Positions 18,836-26,806 of a stretch of 64,000 bases of DNA are shown piece after piece. The position numbers and the translations under genes are program-made. Each line of letters begins with the position of its first letter. The first letter of the stretch is position 1. Below the pieces are notes generated by a model, which worked only from the letters and a program-made list of their open reading frames with translations, searched no databases and was not told where the DNA came from. This DNA comes from Bradyrhizobium niftali (GTDB lineage: Bacteria > Pseudomonadota > Alphaproteobacteria > Rhizobiales > Xanthobacteraceae): assembly GCF_004571025.1 (NCBI RefSeq), contig NZ_SPQT01000002.1, positions 248,001 to 312,000 of the forward strand, read 5' to 3'.

Positions 18836-19153
18836 ATGCCCGGTCACCATTCCTTCTCCGCGCTCGACCGCCATGCCGTGCTCGGCGGATCCGACAACGG
18901 TTTTCCCTGGTACGCCGGCGCGATGCTCGCGGTCGAAGCGAGTGAAGTGGTGCGGCTGCGCTGCGAGAAGCTCAGCCACGGCGATGAGGCCGCCGGGCAG
19001 GAGGCCGTGCTGATGGTGAGCGAGAAGATCGCCGCAGCCTTCGAGGCTGCCGCGGGGCTGCTTGCGGGGGCAACGCCGGCCGCCATCGTCCAGCGCTATC
19101 GCGAGCATGTGGCCGCGAATGCCAGGCGGCTGTCCGCGAACGAGATTCCATGA
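18836..19153 (+). CDS. Conserved-looking small protein, unknown function
   Basis: A 105-residue soluble, mostly helical, Ala-rich protein. A GAGG Shine-Dalgarno sits at proper distance from the ATG at 18836, and codon use resembles neighbouring genes (GC at third positions). Charged heptad-like stretches (VVRLRCEKLSHGDEAAGQE, IVQRYREHVAANARRL) suggest a helical bundle. There is no signal peptide, membrane helix or motif I can name. It is divergent from the TauE/SafE gene. Confidence 0.65.
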   Translation: MPGHHSFSALDRHAVLGGSDNGFPWYAGAMLAVEASEVVRLRCEKLSHGDEAAGQEAVLMVSEKIAAAFEAAAGLLAGATPAAIVQRYREHVAANARRLSANEIP

Positions 19154-19228
19154 CGAATTCTGCTGCTGACAGCATGTTGGCAGCAGGGGCCGGCTATGAC
19201 CATCTCCTGACAAAACGGAGAGCGGGTC

Positions 19229-19597
19229 ATGCCGATCGAGGCAAGCTGTCATTGCGGTGAAACGGTGTTCGAGGTGACGGAGGCGCCCTCGAACGTGACG
19301 CGCTGCACCTGTTCGCTCTGCGCCAAGCGCGGCGCGTTGTGGGCCTATTACAAGCCGGCGCAGTTCCGCCTGCTGTCGCCGCCGGAAAACGTCGCGACCT
19401 ATCTCTGGGGCAGCCGCACCGTCAAACACCATTTCTGCGCAAACTGCGGCTGCGGCACCTATTCGGAGTCGCCGGACTGGTCGACCGGCAAGCCCGACTT
19501 CGACAATCCCAGGGTCGGCGTCAACGCGCGCCTGTTCGATGAGTTCGATCTGGACGCCGTGCCGGTCAACGTGATCGACGGCAAGAATTTGTGGTGA
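19229..19597 (+). CDS. GFA family (CENP-V/GFA domain) zinc protein
   Basis: A 122-residue single-domain protein of the glutathione-dependent formaldehyde-activating enzyme family. All zinc-site cysteines are visible: C7 and C9 (CHC), C26, C28 and C31 (CTCSLC), and C70, C73 and C75 (CANCGC). The fold binds one or two zinc ions. Some relatives (Gfa) were proposed to speed formaldehyde-glutathione adduct formation, but most members have no shown activity. A GGAG site precedes the ATG. It is not next to formaldehyde-oxidation genes. Confidence 0.9.
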   Translation: MPIEASCHCGETVFEVTEAPSNVTRCTCSLCAKRGALWAYYKPAQFRLLSPPENVATYLWGSRTVKHHFCANCGCGTYSESPDWSTGKPDFDNPRVGVNARLFDEFDLDAVPVNVIDGKNLW

Positions 19598-19681
19598 GAA
19601 TGCTGCCTCCCGTCCTCTTGAGGCTGCCGGAGAAAGCTGATCTGTTTCCGGCCTCGGTGAGCAGAAAAGGGGAGGAAACCC

Positions 19682-20500
19682 ATGATGCGTCTTTTGACGC
19701 GAGCGATGCTCGCAATGTGTCTGGGCGTTGTAGCCAGCTTCAGCGCGGCGCAGGCGCAGACCAAGCCGAAGGTCACGACGCTCGGACCTGACTTCCCCAA
19801 GGCGGCGTTGTTCGTCGGGAACAGCTTCTTCTACTACAACAACGGCATGCCCGGGCATCTCTCCTTCATGGAGCGGGCTGCGGATGCAGCCAACAAGGCG
19901 GCGTATCGCAACACCATGGCCACGATCGGCGGCTCCGGCCTCGACTGGCACGACATGGACAATCTGCTGCGGCCGGGCGGCATCGGCGCCTACTCGTTCG
20001 ACGAGCAGAACGTCGTGATCTTCAACAAGCCCGGCAAGCAGTTCGACGCGGTCGTGATGATGGATTGCAGCCAGTGCCCGATCCATCCGCAGTTGAAAGA
20101 CGCCTTCGCCGCCTTCGCCAAGAAGGACAGCGAGATCGTCCGCGCCCACGACATGCGGCCGGTGCTGTTCATGTCCTGGGCCTACGCCGACAAGCCTGAC
20201 ATGACCGAGGGACTGGCCGAGGCCTACACGGTCGCCGGCAATGCCAATGATGCGCTGGTCATTCCCGCGGGCCTTGCCTTCGCGCGCGTCCGCAAGCTTC
20301 AGCCCGAACTCAACCTCTATGCGCCGGACAAGCGGCATCCGAGTCCGGCCGGCACGTATCTGGCGGCCTGCACGACGCTCGCCGCGCTGACAGGTCGCTC
20401 GCCGGTCGGCAATTCCTACATCATGGGGCTCGATCCCGAGACGGCGCAGCTGCTGCAAAAGGCGGCATGGGACACTGTGCAGGAGTATTACGGCCGCTGA
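19682..20500 (+). CDS. Exported SGNH/GDSL-like hydrolase
   Basis: A 272-residue secreted protein. A signal peptide ends near AAQAQ; block I of the SGNH fold appears as LFVGNSFFYYNNGM, with the putative nucleophile Ser48. The terminal Asp-x-x-His block is APDKRHPSPAGTYLAA near residue 218. A glycine-containing block between them (TMATIGGSGLDWH) fits the oxyanion part. The conserved VVMMDCSQCP and MSWAY segments match families that hydrolyse esters or glycans. Start ATG at 19682 (or 19685) follows GGAGG. Substrate unknown. Confidence 0.8.
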   Translation: MMRLLTRAMLAMCLGVVASFSAAQAQTKPKVTTLGPDFPKAALFVGNSFFYYNNGMPGHLSFMERAADAANKAAYRNTMATIGGSGLDWHDMDNLLRPGGIGAYSFDEQNVVIFNKPGKQFDAVVMMDCSQCPIHPQLKDAFAAFAKKDSEIVRAHDMRPVLFMSWAYADKPDMTEGLAEAYTVAGNANDALVIPAGLAFARVRKLQPELNLYAPDKRHPSPAGTYLAACTTLAALTGRSPVGNSYIMGLDPETAQLLQKAAWDTVQEYYGR

Positions 20501-20501
20501 T

Positions 20502-21272
20502 CTAGCGCAGGACGATCCAGGCCGGTGCGTGATCGCTCGCGCCGTCCTCGCCCCGAACCTTGTTGTCGACACCGGCCTTGGCCAGGCGTGAAACGAGGGC
20601 GGGGCTGAGCAGCAGATGATCGAGCCGCAGGCCCGCATCGCGCGGCCAGCGGTTCCGCTTGTAGTCCCAGAATGTGTAGATGCGCTTGTCCGGATGAAGC
20701 TCGCGGACCGCGTCGCACCAGCCTTGCGTGACCAGCGAGGCAAAGGCCGCGCGGCTCTTCGGCTGGATCAGCGCGTCCTTGTCCCAGGATCTCGTCGGAT
20801 AAATGTCGATCGCGGTCGGCGCCACGTTGTAGTCGCCGGCGAGCACCACGGGCAGGTCCTGCTTGATGAAGGTCTTGGCGTGGCGCTTCAGGCGCGCGAA
20901 CCAGTCGAGCTTGTAGTCGAATTTCGGCCCCGGCTGGGGATTGCCGTTGGGCAGGTAGATGCTGGTGACGATGATGCCGCGCACGGCGGCCTCGATGTAG
21001 CGCGCCTCGTGGTCGTCACGGTCGCCGGGCAGGCGGTCGCGGGTGAGAACGGGCTCGGCATTGCGGGCGAGGATGGCAACGCCGTTCCAGGTTTTTTGTC
21101 CACGCCATACTGCGCCATAGCCGGCCTTTTCGATAGCGCCCGCCGGAAATTCGCCATCACTTGCCTTCAATTCCTGGAGCGCGACGACATCGGGCTTCGC
21201 CGCGCGCATCCATGCCAGCAGATTGGGCAGGCGGCGGTTGATGTTGTTGATGTTGAACGTCGCGATCTTCAT
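20502..21272 (-). CDS. xthA: Exodeoxyribonuclease III / AP endonuclease
   Basis: A 256-residue DNA repair nuclease of the EEP fold. It cuts 5' of abasic sites and removes 3' blocking groups. Motifs seen: MKIATFNINNINRR at the start, the metal-binding Glu in LQELKASDGEFP, GDYNVAPTAIDI with the Asp-Asn pair, LRLDHLLLSP and the catalytic SDHAPAWI at the C-terminus. The ATG at 21272 gives the standard N-terminus. The stop is only 2 bp past the convergent SGNH gene. A paralogue elsewhere is likely in this group, so the gene symbol marks the family. Confidence 0.95.
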   Translation of the reverse strand: MKIATFNINNINRRLPNLLAWMRAAKPDVVALQELKASDGEFPAGAIEKAGYGAVWRGQKTWNGVAILARNAEPVLTRDRLPGDRDDHEARYIEAAVRGIIVTSIYLPNGNPQPGPKFDYKLDWFARLKRHAKTFIKQDLPVVLAGDYNVAPTAIDIYPTRSWDKDALIQPKSRAAFASLVTQGWCDAVRELHPDKRIYTFWDYKRNRWPRDAGLRLDHLLLSPALVSRLAKAGVDNKVRGEDGASDHAPAWIVLR

Positions 21273-21312
21273 GTAGAGCTGCTGGCTCCTGCCTTCCGAC
21301 ACCGGAGATACA

Positions 21313-21531
21313 ATGTCCAAGTTGAGCTTTGCTGCCATCGTCGTCGTTGCCGCGTTCTCCGGTGCGGCTTCGGCACAATCGGCCGATCCGCGCGGCGCGT
21401 GCAAGGCGGATTACGACAAATTCTGCGCCGGCCTCGCGCCGGGCGGCGGCATCGTCGCCTGCCTCAACGGCAAGCGTGACCAGCTCAGCGCGACCTGCAA
21501 GGCGGCGCTCGACAGCAGGAAGAAGAAGTAA
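21313..21531 (+). CDS. Small exported cysteine-rich repeat protein
   Basis: A 72-residue protein with a signal peptide (AAIVVVAAFSGAASAQ). The mature part is a single cysteine-rich unit with Cys30, 38, 50 and 62 spaced 7, 11 and 11 residues apart, the pattern of the Cys-rich (GLG1-type) repeat in many rhizobial periplasmic proteins. Two disulfides are expected. The tail is basic (SRKKK). The ATG follows CGGAGATACA. It is divergent from xthA, 40 bp away. Function unknown. Confidence 0.8.
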   Translation: MSKLSFAAIVVVAAFSGAASAQSADPRGACKADYDKFCAGLAPGGGIVACLNGKRDQLSATCKAALDSRKKK

Positions 21532-21540
21532 GCGCCCACT

Positions 21541-21685
21541 CTCGTGTCCCGGACGCGCCGCAACGCGTGAGCGTTGCTGCGCAGAGCCGGGACCCAAAAG
21601 GCGACACGGCACAAAGCGGAGAGATGGGCCCCGGCTCTGCAGCGCACCGTTGAAGGAGCGCTGCGCTGCGTCCGGGGCACACGAG
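21541..21685. repeat. Extragenic palindromic repeat, CTCGTGTCCCGGACGC type
   Basis: Outer arms CTCGTGTCCCGGACGC and GCGTCCGGGGCACACGAG pair across about 145 bp, with inner pairs (GCCGGGACCC and GGGCCCCGGC). It fills the gap between the Cys-rich gene and alr. It is related in style, but not in sequence, to the ATTCCGGGG family. Confidence 0.75.
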
Positions 21686-21694
21686 GGTTGTCGC

Positions 21695-22978
21695 TCAGCT
21701 CGGCAGCGGCGGCGGGCTCGCCGGCTGCTCGACCGGCGGCGGCGAGGGCGGTTGCTCGGCCGCCTGTGCGGAGGACGGCAGTGTCAGCGGCTCCTCCACG
21801 TTGCCGCCCTTGTAGACGCGGGCATAGCGGTGGCCGAGGCTGGTCAGCACCTCATAGCCGATCGTGCCGAAATGATGCGCGAGCTCGTCGACGGTGATGC
21901 CTTCGCCGATCAGCGTCACCATGTGGCCGCGCCGTGCCGCGTTCGGCGGCAGATCGGTGATGTCGATCGCGATCAGGTCCATGGAGACGCGGCCTGCGAC
22001 CGGGCAGCGCTTGCCGGCAACGATCACCTCTGCGCCGCGCGTGCCGTCGTTTGAACTGGCGGCGCGGAAATAGCCGTCGGCATAGCCGACCGCGATGATC
22101 GCAAGCTTGGTCGGCCGGCGCGCGGTCCAGGTGCCGCCATAGCCGACGCTCTCGCCGCGCTCGATATTGCGGATCTGCACGATGCGCGCCTTGAGGTCGA
22201 CCACCGGCTGCATCGGATTGTCGGCCTCCGGCGTCGGGTTGACGCCGTAGAGCGCGGCGCCCGGCCGCACCAGGTCGAACTGGAAGGGGGCGCCGAGGAA
22301 GATTCCGGACGAATTGGCGAGCGCCGCCGGTACGCCGGAGAATTCGCTGGCGATGCCGCGGAAGGAGGCGAGCTGTTTTGCATTGACCGGGCTGTTGAGC
22401 TGCTCGGCCGAGACCAGATGGCTCATCACCAGCGTGATGCCATGATCGCCGGCATTGATGCGGGGAATGATGGCCTGCGCTTCCGCAAGCGTCAGCCCCA
22501 GCCGGTTCATGCCGGTGTCAATATGAATAGCGGCGCCTCCGTTCCAGCCGGTGCGGCGGCAGAACACGTCCCATTCGGCGAGCTCGTTGAGATCGCCGAT
22601 CACCGGACGGCAATTGATCTGGGCGTAGTGCTCGCCGGTGTTCTGGAAATAGCCGCCGAGCACGTAGATGGTCGGTTCCGGTACGGCGGCGCGCACCTTG
22701 CGCGCCTCCTCGATGGTGGCGACGAAGAAGGTCTTGCAGCCGGCCTTGTGGAGGGCACGCGCGACCTGCGCGGCGCCGCAGCCATAGGCATCGGCCTTGA
22801 TCACGGCCGAGCATTCGGCCGGCACCGCCGTCTTCTCGAGCTTGCGCCAGTTGGCGATGATCGCGTCGAGGTCGACGGTGAGCACGCCGCCGAAGGCTGC
22901 GAGCGCGGCGGCCTCGTTGGCCTCCGCAGAGAGAAGGCCGGATTGCGGGATCATTTTCGGGTCGGACGCCATTGTCAT
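21695..22978 (-). CDS. alr: Alanine racemase
   Basis: PLP enzyme that makes D-alanine for peptidoglycan. In the 427 residues the PLP lysine is K61 (AVIKADAYGCG), and the second catalytic base is the Tyr in ESVGYGGTW (about residue 280). The C-terminal beta domain carries SMDLIAIDITDLP. After the usual end (GHRYARVYKGG) there is an unusual 30-residue Pro/Ser/Ala tail. A second ATG at 22972 is equally possible as the start. It lies just downstream of dnaB on the same strand (40 bp), a pairing common in alphaproteobacteria. Confidence 0.96.
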   Translation of the reverse strand: MTMASDPKMIPQSGLLSAEANEAAALAAFGGVLTVDLDAIIANWRKLEKTAVPAECSAVIKADAYGCGAAQVARALHKAGCKTFFVATIEEARKVRAAVPEPTIYVLGGYFQNTGEHYAQINCRPVIGDLNELAEWDVFCRRTGWNGGAAIHIDTGMNRLGLTLAEAQAIIPRINAGDHGITLVMSHLVSAEQLNSPVNAKQLASFRGIASEFSGVPAALANSSGIFLGAPFQFDLVRPGAALYGVNPTPEADNPMQPVVDLKARIVQIRNIERGESVGYGGTWTARRPTKLAIIAVGYADGYFRAASSNDGTRGAEVIVAGKRCPVAGRVSMDLIAIDITDLPPNAARRGHMVTLIGEGITVDELAHHFGTIGYEVLTSLGHRYARVYKGGNVEEPLTLPSSAQAAEQPPSPPPVEQPASPPPLPS

Positions 22979-23018
22979 GGCGCCGTTTTACGCAAGAGGC
23001 CGGTCTGGTTCAAGGAAC

Positions 23019-24530
23019 TCAGTAGTCGTTGCCGCTGCGAGCTGGCAGCTGACTGTCAGGCGCGAGGTCACCGAACCGCGTGACCGAGGCTTCGAAGGCC
23101 AAGTCAACGGTGCCTGTCGGGCCGTGGCGCTGCTTGCCGATGATGACCTCGGCTTTTCCGTGCGCAAGACTCATGTCAAGCTGCCACTTCTCGTGCTCGG
23201 GCGTGCCTGGGCGGGGCTCCTTCATCGCGAGGTAATATTCCTCGCGGTAAACGAACAGGACGACGTCGGCGTCCTGCTCGATCGATCCGGATTCACGCAA
23301 GTCGGAGAGCTGCGGCCGTTTGTCGTCGCGCGATTCCACCTGGCGCGAGAGCTGCGAGAGCGCGATCACGGGAACGTTGAGCTCCTTCGCCAGTGCCTTC
23401 AGGCTAGTCGTGATCTCCGTGATTTCCTGCACGCGGCTGTCGCTGGCGCGCTTGCCCGAGCCCGACAGCAGCTGGATGTAGTCGATCACGAGGAGATCGA
23501 GGCCCTTCTGACGCTTCAGGCGGCGCGCGCGCGCCATCAGCTGAGCGATCGACAGGCCGCCGGTCGCGTCGACATAGAACGGCAGCGACTGTAGCTCGAT
23601 CGAGACCTGCCGGATCTTCTCGAAATCGGCTTCCGTGATGCCGCCGCGGCGGATGTGGGAGGAGGGGATGCCGGTGCGCTCGGCCACGATACGGGTGGCG
23701 AGCTGGTCGGCCGACATTTCGCACGAGAAGAAGCCGATCACGCCGCCATTGGCGGCCTTCGTGGTGCCGTCGGCCTGGATCTCGGCGACATAGGCCTGCG
23801 CGACGTTGTAGGCGATGTTGGTGGCGAGCGACGTCTTGCCCATGCCGGGGCGTCCCGCGACGATGATGAGGTCGGAGTGCTGCAGGCCGCCCATCTTGGT
23901 GTCGAGGTCCCGCATACCCGTCGAGATGCCCGACAGCTTTCCATCGCGCTGAAACGCCTTCGCGGCAAGATCGACGGCAACCGTCAGCGCCTGCGAGAAT
24001 TTCTGGAAGCCGCCGTCATAGCGGCCGGACTCGGCGAGTTCGTACAGCTTCCGCTCGGCGTCCTCGATCTGCGCGCGCGGCTGGAAATCGACCGGGGCGT
24101 CGTAGGCGACGTTGACCATGTCCTCGCCGATGCCGATCAGGTCGCGCCGCAGCGACAGGTCGTAGACGGTGCGGCCGTAATCCTGGGCGTTGATGATGGT
24201 GGTCGCTTCGGCAGCGAGGCGCGCCAGATATTGCCCGATGGTCATGCCGCCGACATCGGTATCGGCGGGCAGGAACGTTTTCAGCGTGACGGGCGTGGCG
24301 ACCTTGCCCATCCGGATCAGGCTGCCGGCGGTGTCGAAGATGGTCTGATGCAGCGGCTCGAAGAAATGCTTCGCCTCCAGGAAGTCGGAGACGCGGTAGA
24401 AGGCATCGTTGTTGACCAGGATTGCGCCCAGAAGGCTCTGTTCCGCCTCGATATTATGCGGCGCGCTCCGATAGGTCGGAGTTCCTGCGTCAGGCGCGAG
24501 TTTGAGAACGTTCGAATCAGTCAGGGCCAT
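23019..24530 (-). CDS. dnaB: Replicative DNA helicase DnaB
   Basis: Hexameric helicase of the replisome, 503 residues. The N-terminal domain (about 20-125; HNIEAEQSLLGAIL is the family start) is followed by a RecA-fold motor. Walker A is AGRPGMGKTS (225-234), Walker B ends LLVIDYIQLL and the arginine-finger region is LSQLSRQVESRDDKRP. No intein is present. It is upstream of alr in the same direction; its own upstream gap of about 290 bp is likely to hold the promoter. Confidence 0.98.
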   Translation of the reverse strand: MALTDSNVLKLAPDAGTPTYRSAPHNIEAEQSLLGAILVNNDAFYRVSDFLEAKHFFEPLHQTIFDTAGSLIRMGKVATPVTLKTFLPADTDVGGMTIGQYLARLAAEATTIINAQDYGRTVYDLSLRRDLIGIGEDMVNVAYDAPVDFQPRAQIEDAERKLYELAESGRYDGGFQKFSQALTVAVDLAAKAFQRDGKLSGISTGMRDLDTKMGGLQHSDLIIVAGRPGMGKTSLATNIAYNVAQAYVAEIQADGTTKAANGGVIGFFSCEMSADQLATRIVAERTGIPSSHIRRGGITEADFEKIRQVSIELQSLPFYVDATGGLSIAQLMARARRLKRQKGLDLLVIDYIQLLSGSGKRASDSRVQEITEITTSLKALAKELNVPVIALSQLSRQVESRDDKRPQLSDLRESGSIEQDADVVLFVYREEYYLAMKEPRPGTPEHEKWQLDMSLAHGKAEVIIGKQRHGPTGTVDLAFEASVTRFGDLAPDSQLPARSGNDY

Positions 24531-24781
24531 GGTCGGACGTGCTTAGCAATTTTCTTGGGCGGATGCGGGGCCGGGATAAAGCGCCGCCTGCGCCCAAAGC
24601 GGAAGCAAAAGCTGACCGCTATCAACCGCTCAGTTAAAATGGTGGATGATTAGCGGCCGCAGCATGCACCGCGCTTGACGGATTTTTCCGGAACTCGCCC
24701 CGGCCCGGAAGCGGCCGCGACCGTGCCATGGAAATATCCTGAAACCGTGAACCTATTGGATTGGCGTGCAGACGTATGAAG

Positions 24782-24803
24782 AGCGCGCGAAATGCCGCGC
24801 GCT
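24782..24803 (-). terminator. Hairpin downstream of the 39-residue ORF
   Basis: Perfect 8-bp stem AGCGCGCG / CGCGCGCT around the loop AAATGC, 20 bp past the stop of the minus-strand small gene at 24823-24942. There is no strong T run, so it may be a weak terminator or a structure protecting the mRNA end. Confidence 0.45.
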
Positions 24804-24822
24804 GGCCGCTTTCGGCTCGGGC

Positions 24823-24942
24823 TCAGACCAGCAGGAGGTAGACCAGCGCAACCAGGGCCGCCCCGACGCCGGTAGCGATCAGGGCGTAATCGGTGCGGAG
24901 GTCGTCCTGCACGTCGAATGAGGTTCGGGTCTCTTTGCTCAT
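24823..24942 (-). CDS. Very small single-helix membrane protein (39 residues)
   Basis: An ORF starting ATG at 24942 encodes a polar N-terminus (MSKETRTSFDVQDDLRTDY) and then one hydrophobic helix, ALIATGVGAALVALVYLLLV, to the stop. The Asp-Tyr-Ala-Leu-Ile-Ala junction resembles the Glu-Tyr-x-Leu-Ile-Ala start of the Flp pilin hydrophobic segment, but the protein is too short and has no tad genes nearby. The clean split into polar and hydrophobic halves, a downstream hairpin and location in an otherwise empty gap support a real gene. The Shine-Dalgarno is weak. Confidence 0.55.
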   Translation of the reverse strand: MSKETRTSFDVQDDLRTDYALIATGVGAALVALVYLLLV

Positions 24943-25079
24943 GGCGACGGTCTAGGCCAGGCCCGACCAGACTTATGTGAAGCAGATCACATCTCTCCGG
25001 ATTCTTTCGGGGTAGCGCCGGAACGGGCGGGCAGACAGGGGATTGTCCCCGGTAACCCGCCATCAGGGAGACGAGGCAA

Positions 25080-25289
25080 GTGATGCGGCCAGAACGGCAG
25101 CACCAGATCTGGCGAAGCGAAGCGGGCAGCCGGCTTTGGCTGTCCGGGCTGATCGCGGCCATGCAGCACGCCGAGCGCCCCGAAGTGCGCCGCCAGCCGG
25201 TCGCGCCCGAGATCCTGGTGGAACTGCGGGCGCAGTTGGCGTTAACAGCTTCTTTCCGCTCGTCCCCGATTTCGACCCAGCGTCACTAG
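25080..25289 (+). CDS. Possible small protein of unknown function
   Basis: A 69-residue frame starting at GTG 25080 or the adjacent ATG 25083, with GGGAGACGAGG upstream as a plausible ribosome site. The product is basic (MRPERQHQIWRSEAGSRLW) with an amphipathic middle (LSGLIAAMQHAERPEVRRQ). It has no recognised motif. It ends 3 bp before the convergent cfa gene. Codon position bias is only moderate, so this could be a chance frame. Confidence 0.4.
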   Translation: MMRPERQHQIWRSEAGSRLWLSGLIAAMQHAERPEVRRQPVAPEILVELRAQLALTASFRSSPISTQRH

Positions 25290-25292
25290 ACT

Positions 25293-26543
25293 TCATTCAC
25301 CAGCCAGCTTCAGCCTTGGCTTGGCGCCGCGTTCGATGGCCCGCAGGCGGGCTTCTTCGTGTCCGACGTAGTCACGGGTCATCGGCACCACACCCTGACG
25401 CTTGGTGAGCTGGATCTGGAAGTTCATCATGTGCTGCTTGCGGAACGTCATCTCGCTGGCCGCCAGATAAAATTCCCACATCAGGGCGAAGCGCTCGTCG
25501 TAAAGCTGCACGGCCTCCTCGCGTCGCGCCATGAAGCGCTCCCGCCAGGCCTTCAGCGTCTCGGCGTAATGCAGCCGCAGGATCTCGATGTCGCAGACCA
25601 GGAGGCCCGCGCGCTCGATCGCCGGCAGCACCTCGGACAGAGCGGGGATGTATCCGCCCGGGAAGATGTATTTGGCGATCCAGGGATTGGTGGAATCCGG
25701 GCCCTGCGAACGGCCGATCGAGTGCAGCAGCATGACACCGTCCTCGCCCAGGAGTTCGGCGCAGCGCTGGAAGTAAGCGTCGTAGAACCTGACCCCGACA
25801 TGCTCCAGCATGCCGACCGAGACAATGCGATCGAACGGTCCGTCAATGTCGCGATAGTCCTGGAGCAGGAATTTGGCCGATCCGGTCAGGCCCTTTTCGG
25901 CCGCGCGCGTATTGGCGATCTGCAACTGCTCCGTCGACAGCGTGATGCCGGTGACGTCGGCGTCTGCGATCTCGGCGAGATAGAGCCCGAGCCCGCCCCA
26001 GCCCGAGCCGATGTCGAGCACGCGCTGGCCAGCCGTGACGCGCAGCTTTGCGGCGATGTGCCGCTTCTTGGCAAGCTGCGCATCGTCGAGCGTGCTGTCC
26101 GGCGCCTCGAAATAGGCGCAGCTATATTGCTTGTCGGCGTCGAGGAAGAGCGAATAGAGCCGGGCGTCGAGATCGTAGTGATGCGCGACATTGCGACGCG
26201 CGCGCGAGCGCGGATTGAACTGCTTCAGGTGCCGCGTCAGATAGCGCAGGTGCCACCAGGGCTTTGCCCACTGCGGCAATAGGTCGGGTTGATCGAGCAG
26301 GATCGCGAGGGCATCAGCTATGGTGCCGCGCTCGACGACGAACTCGCCGTCCATATAGGCCTCGCCAAGCCCGAGCTCGGGATTGATGAGGATCTTTCGT
26401 TCTGCGTCCGCAGTGACGAAACGGACTGCGATCGGCTCGCCCGAGCCGTCGCCGACGGTGAACTTCACCCCCTTCGCCGTGGTCACCGTCATCGACCCGC
26501 GGCGAATGAATTGAGACAGGAATTGACGCAACAAACGGTCCAT
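25293..26543 (-). CDS. cfa: Cyclopropane-fatty-acyl-phospholipid synthase
   Basis: SAM-dependent enzyme that adds a methylene bridge to unsaturated acyl chains of membrane lipids, 416 residues. The N-terminal lipid-binding region holds the conserved GLGEAYMDGEFVVE. The signature NVAHHYDLDARLYSLFLD and YSCAYF follow. The SAM motif is VLDIGSGWGGLGLYLAE, and the catalytic pocket run is VSVGMLEHVG. The C-terminus contains the aromatic WEFYLAASEMTFR. ATG 26543 is preferred over GTG 26549, because the GAGGAAGG site overlaps the GTG. It is monocistronic. Confidence 0.96.
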   Translation of the reverse strand: MDRLLRQFLSQFIRRGSMTVTTAKGVKFTVGDGSGEPIAVRFVTADAERKILINPELGLGEAYMDGEFVVERGTIADALAILLDQPDLLPQWAKPWWHLRYLTRHLKQFNPRSRARRNVAHHYDLDARLYSLFLDADKQYSCAYFEAPDSTLDDAQLAKKRHIAAKLRVTAGQRVLDIGSGWGGLGLYLAEIADADVTGITLSTEQLQIANTRAAEKGLTGSAKFLLQDYRDIDGPFDRIVSVGMLEHVGVRFYDAYFQRCAELLGEDGVMLLHSIGRSQGPDSTNPWIAKYIFPGGYIPALSEVLPAIERAGLLVCDIEILRLHYAETLKAWRERFMARREEAVQLYDERFALMWEFYLAASEMTFRKQHMMNFQIQLTKRQGVVPMTRDYVGHEEARLRAIERGAKPRLKLAGE

Positions 26544-26806
26544 CGACACCTTCCTCTCGAGCGAACCCGAAAAGATGCGACCAACCCGGCTTTCACATCA
26601 GACGCTCAGGTCCCGCTCCGGTTCCTATGCGTTTGCATCCAAATCTAGGGAGGGTCGTCCCCTCCCGCTATTGCGCTGTATTCAAAGCCGATATTCCAAA
26701 AGCGCTTAATCACATCCTTGCGCGCGGGGCCTGCTTCCATTCGCGGCTCAATCGGCTAAAAGGTGACCGCCGCCGCGCCGGATGCCGGTTGCATCGCGGA
26801 AATTCA

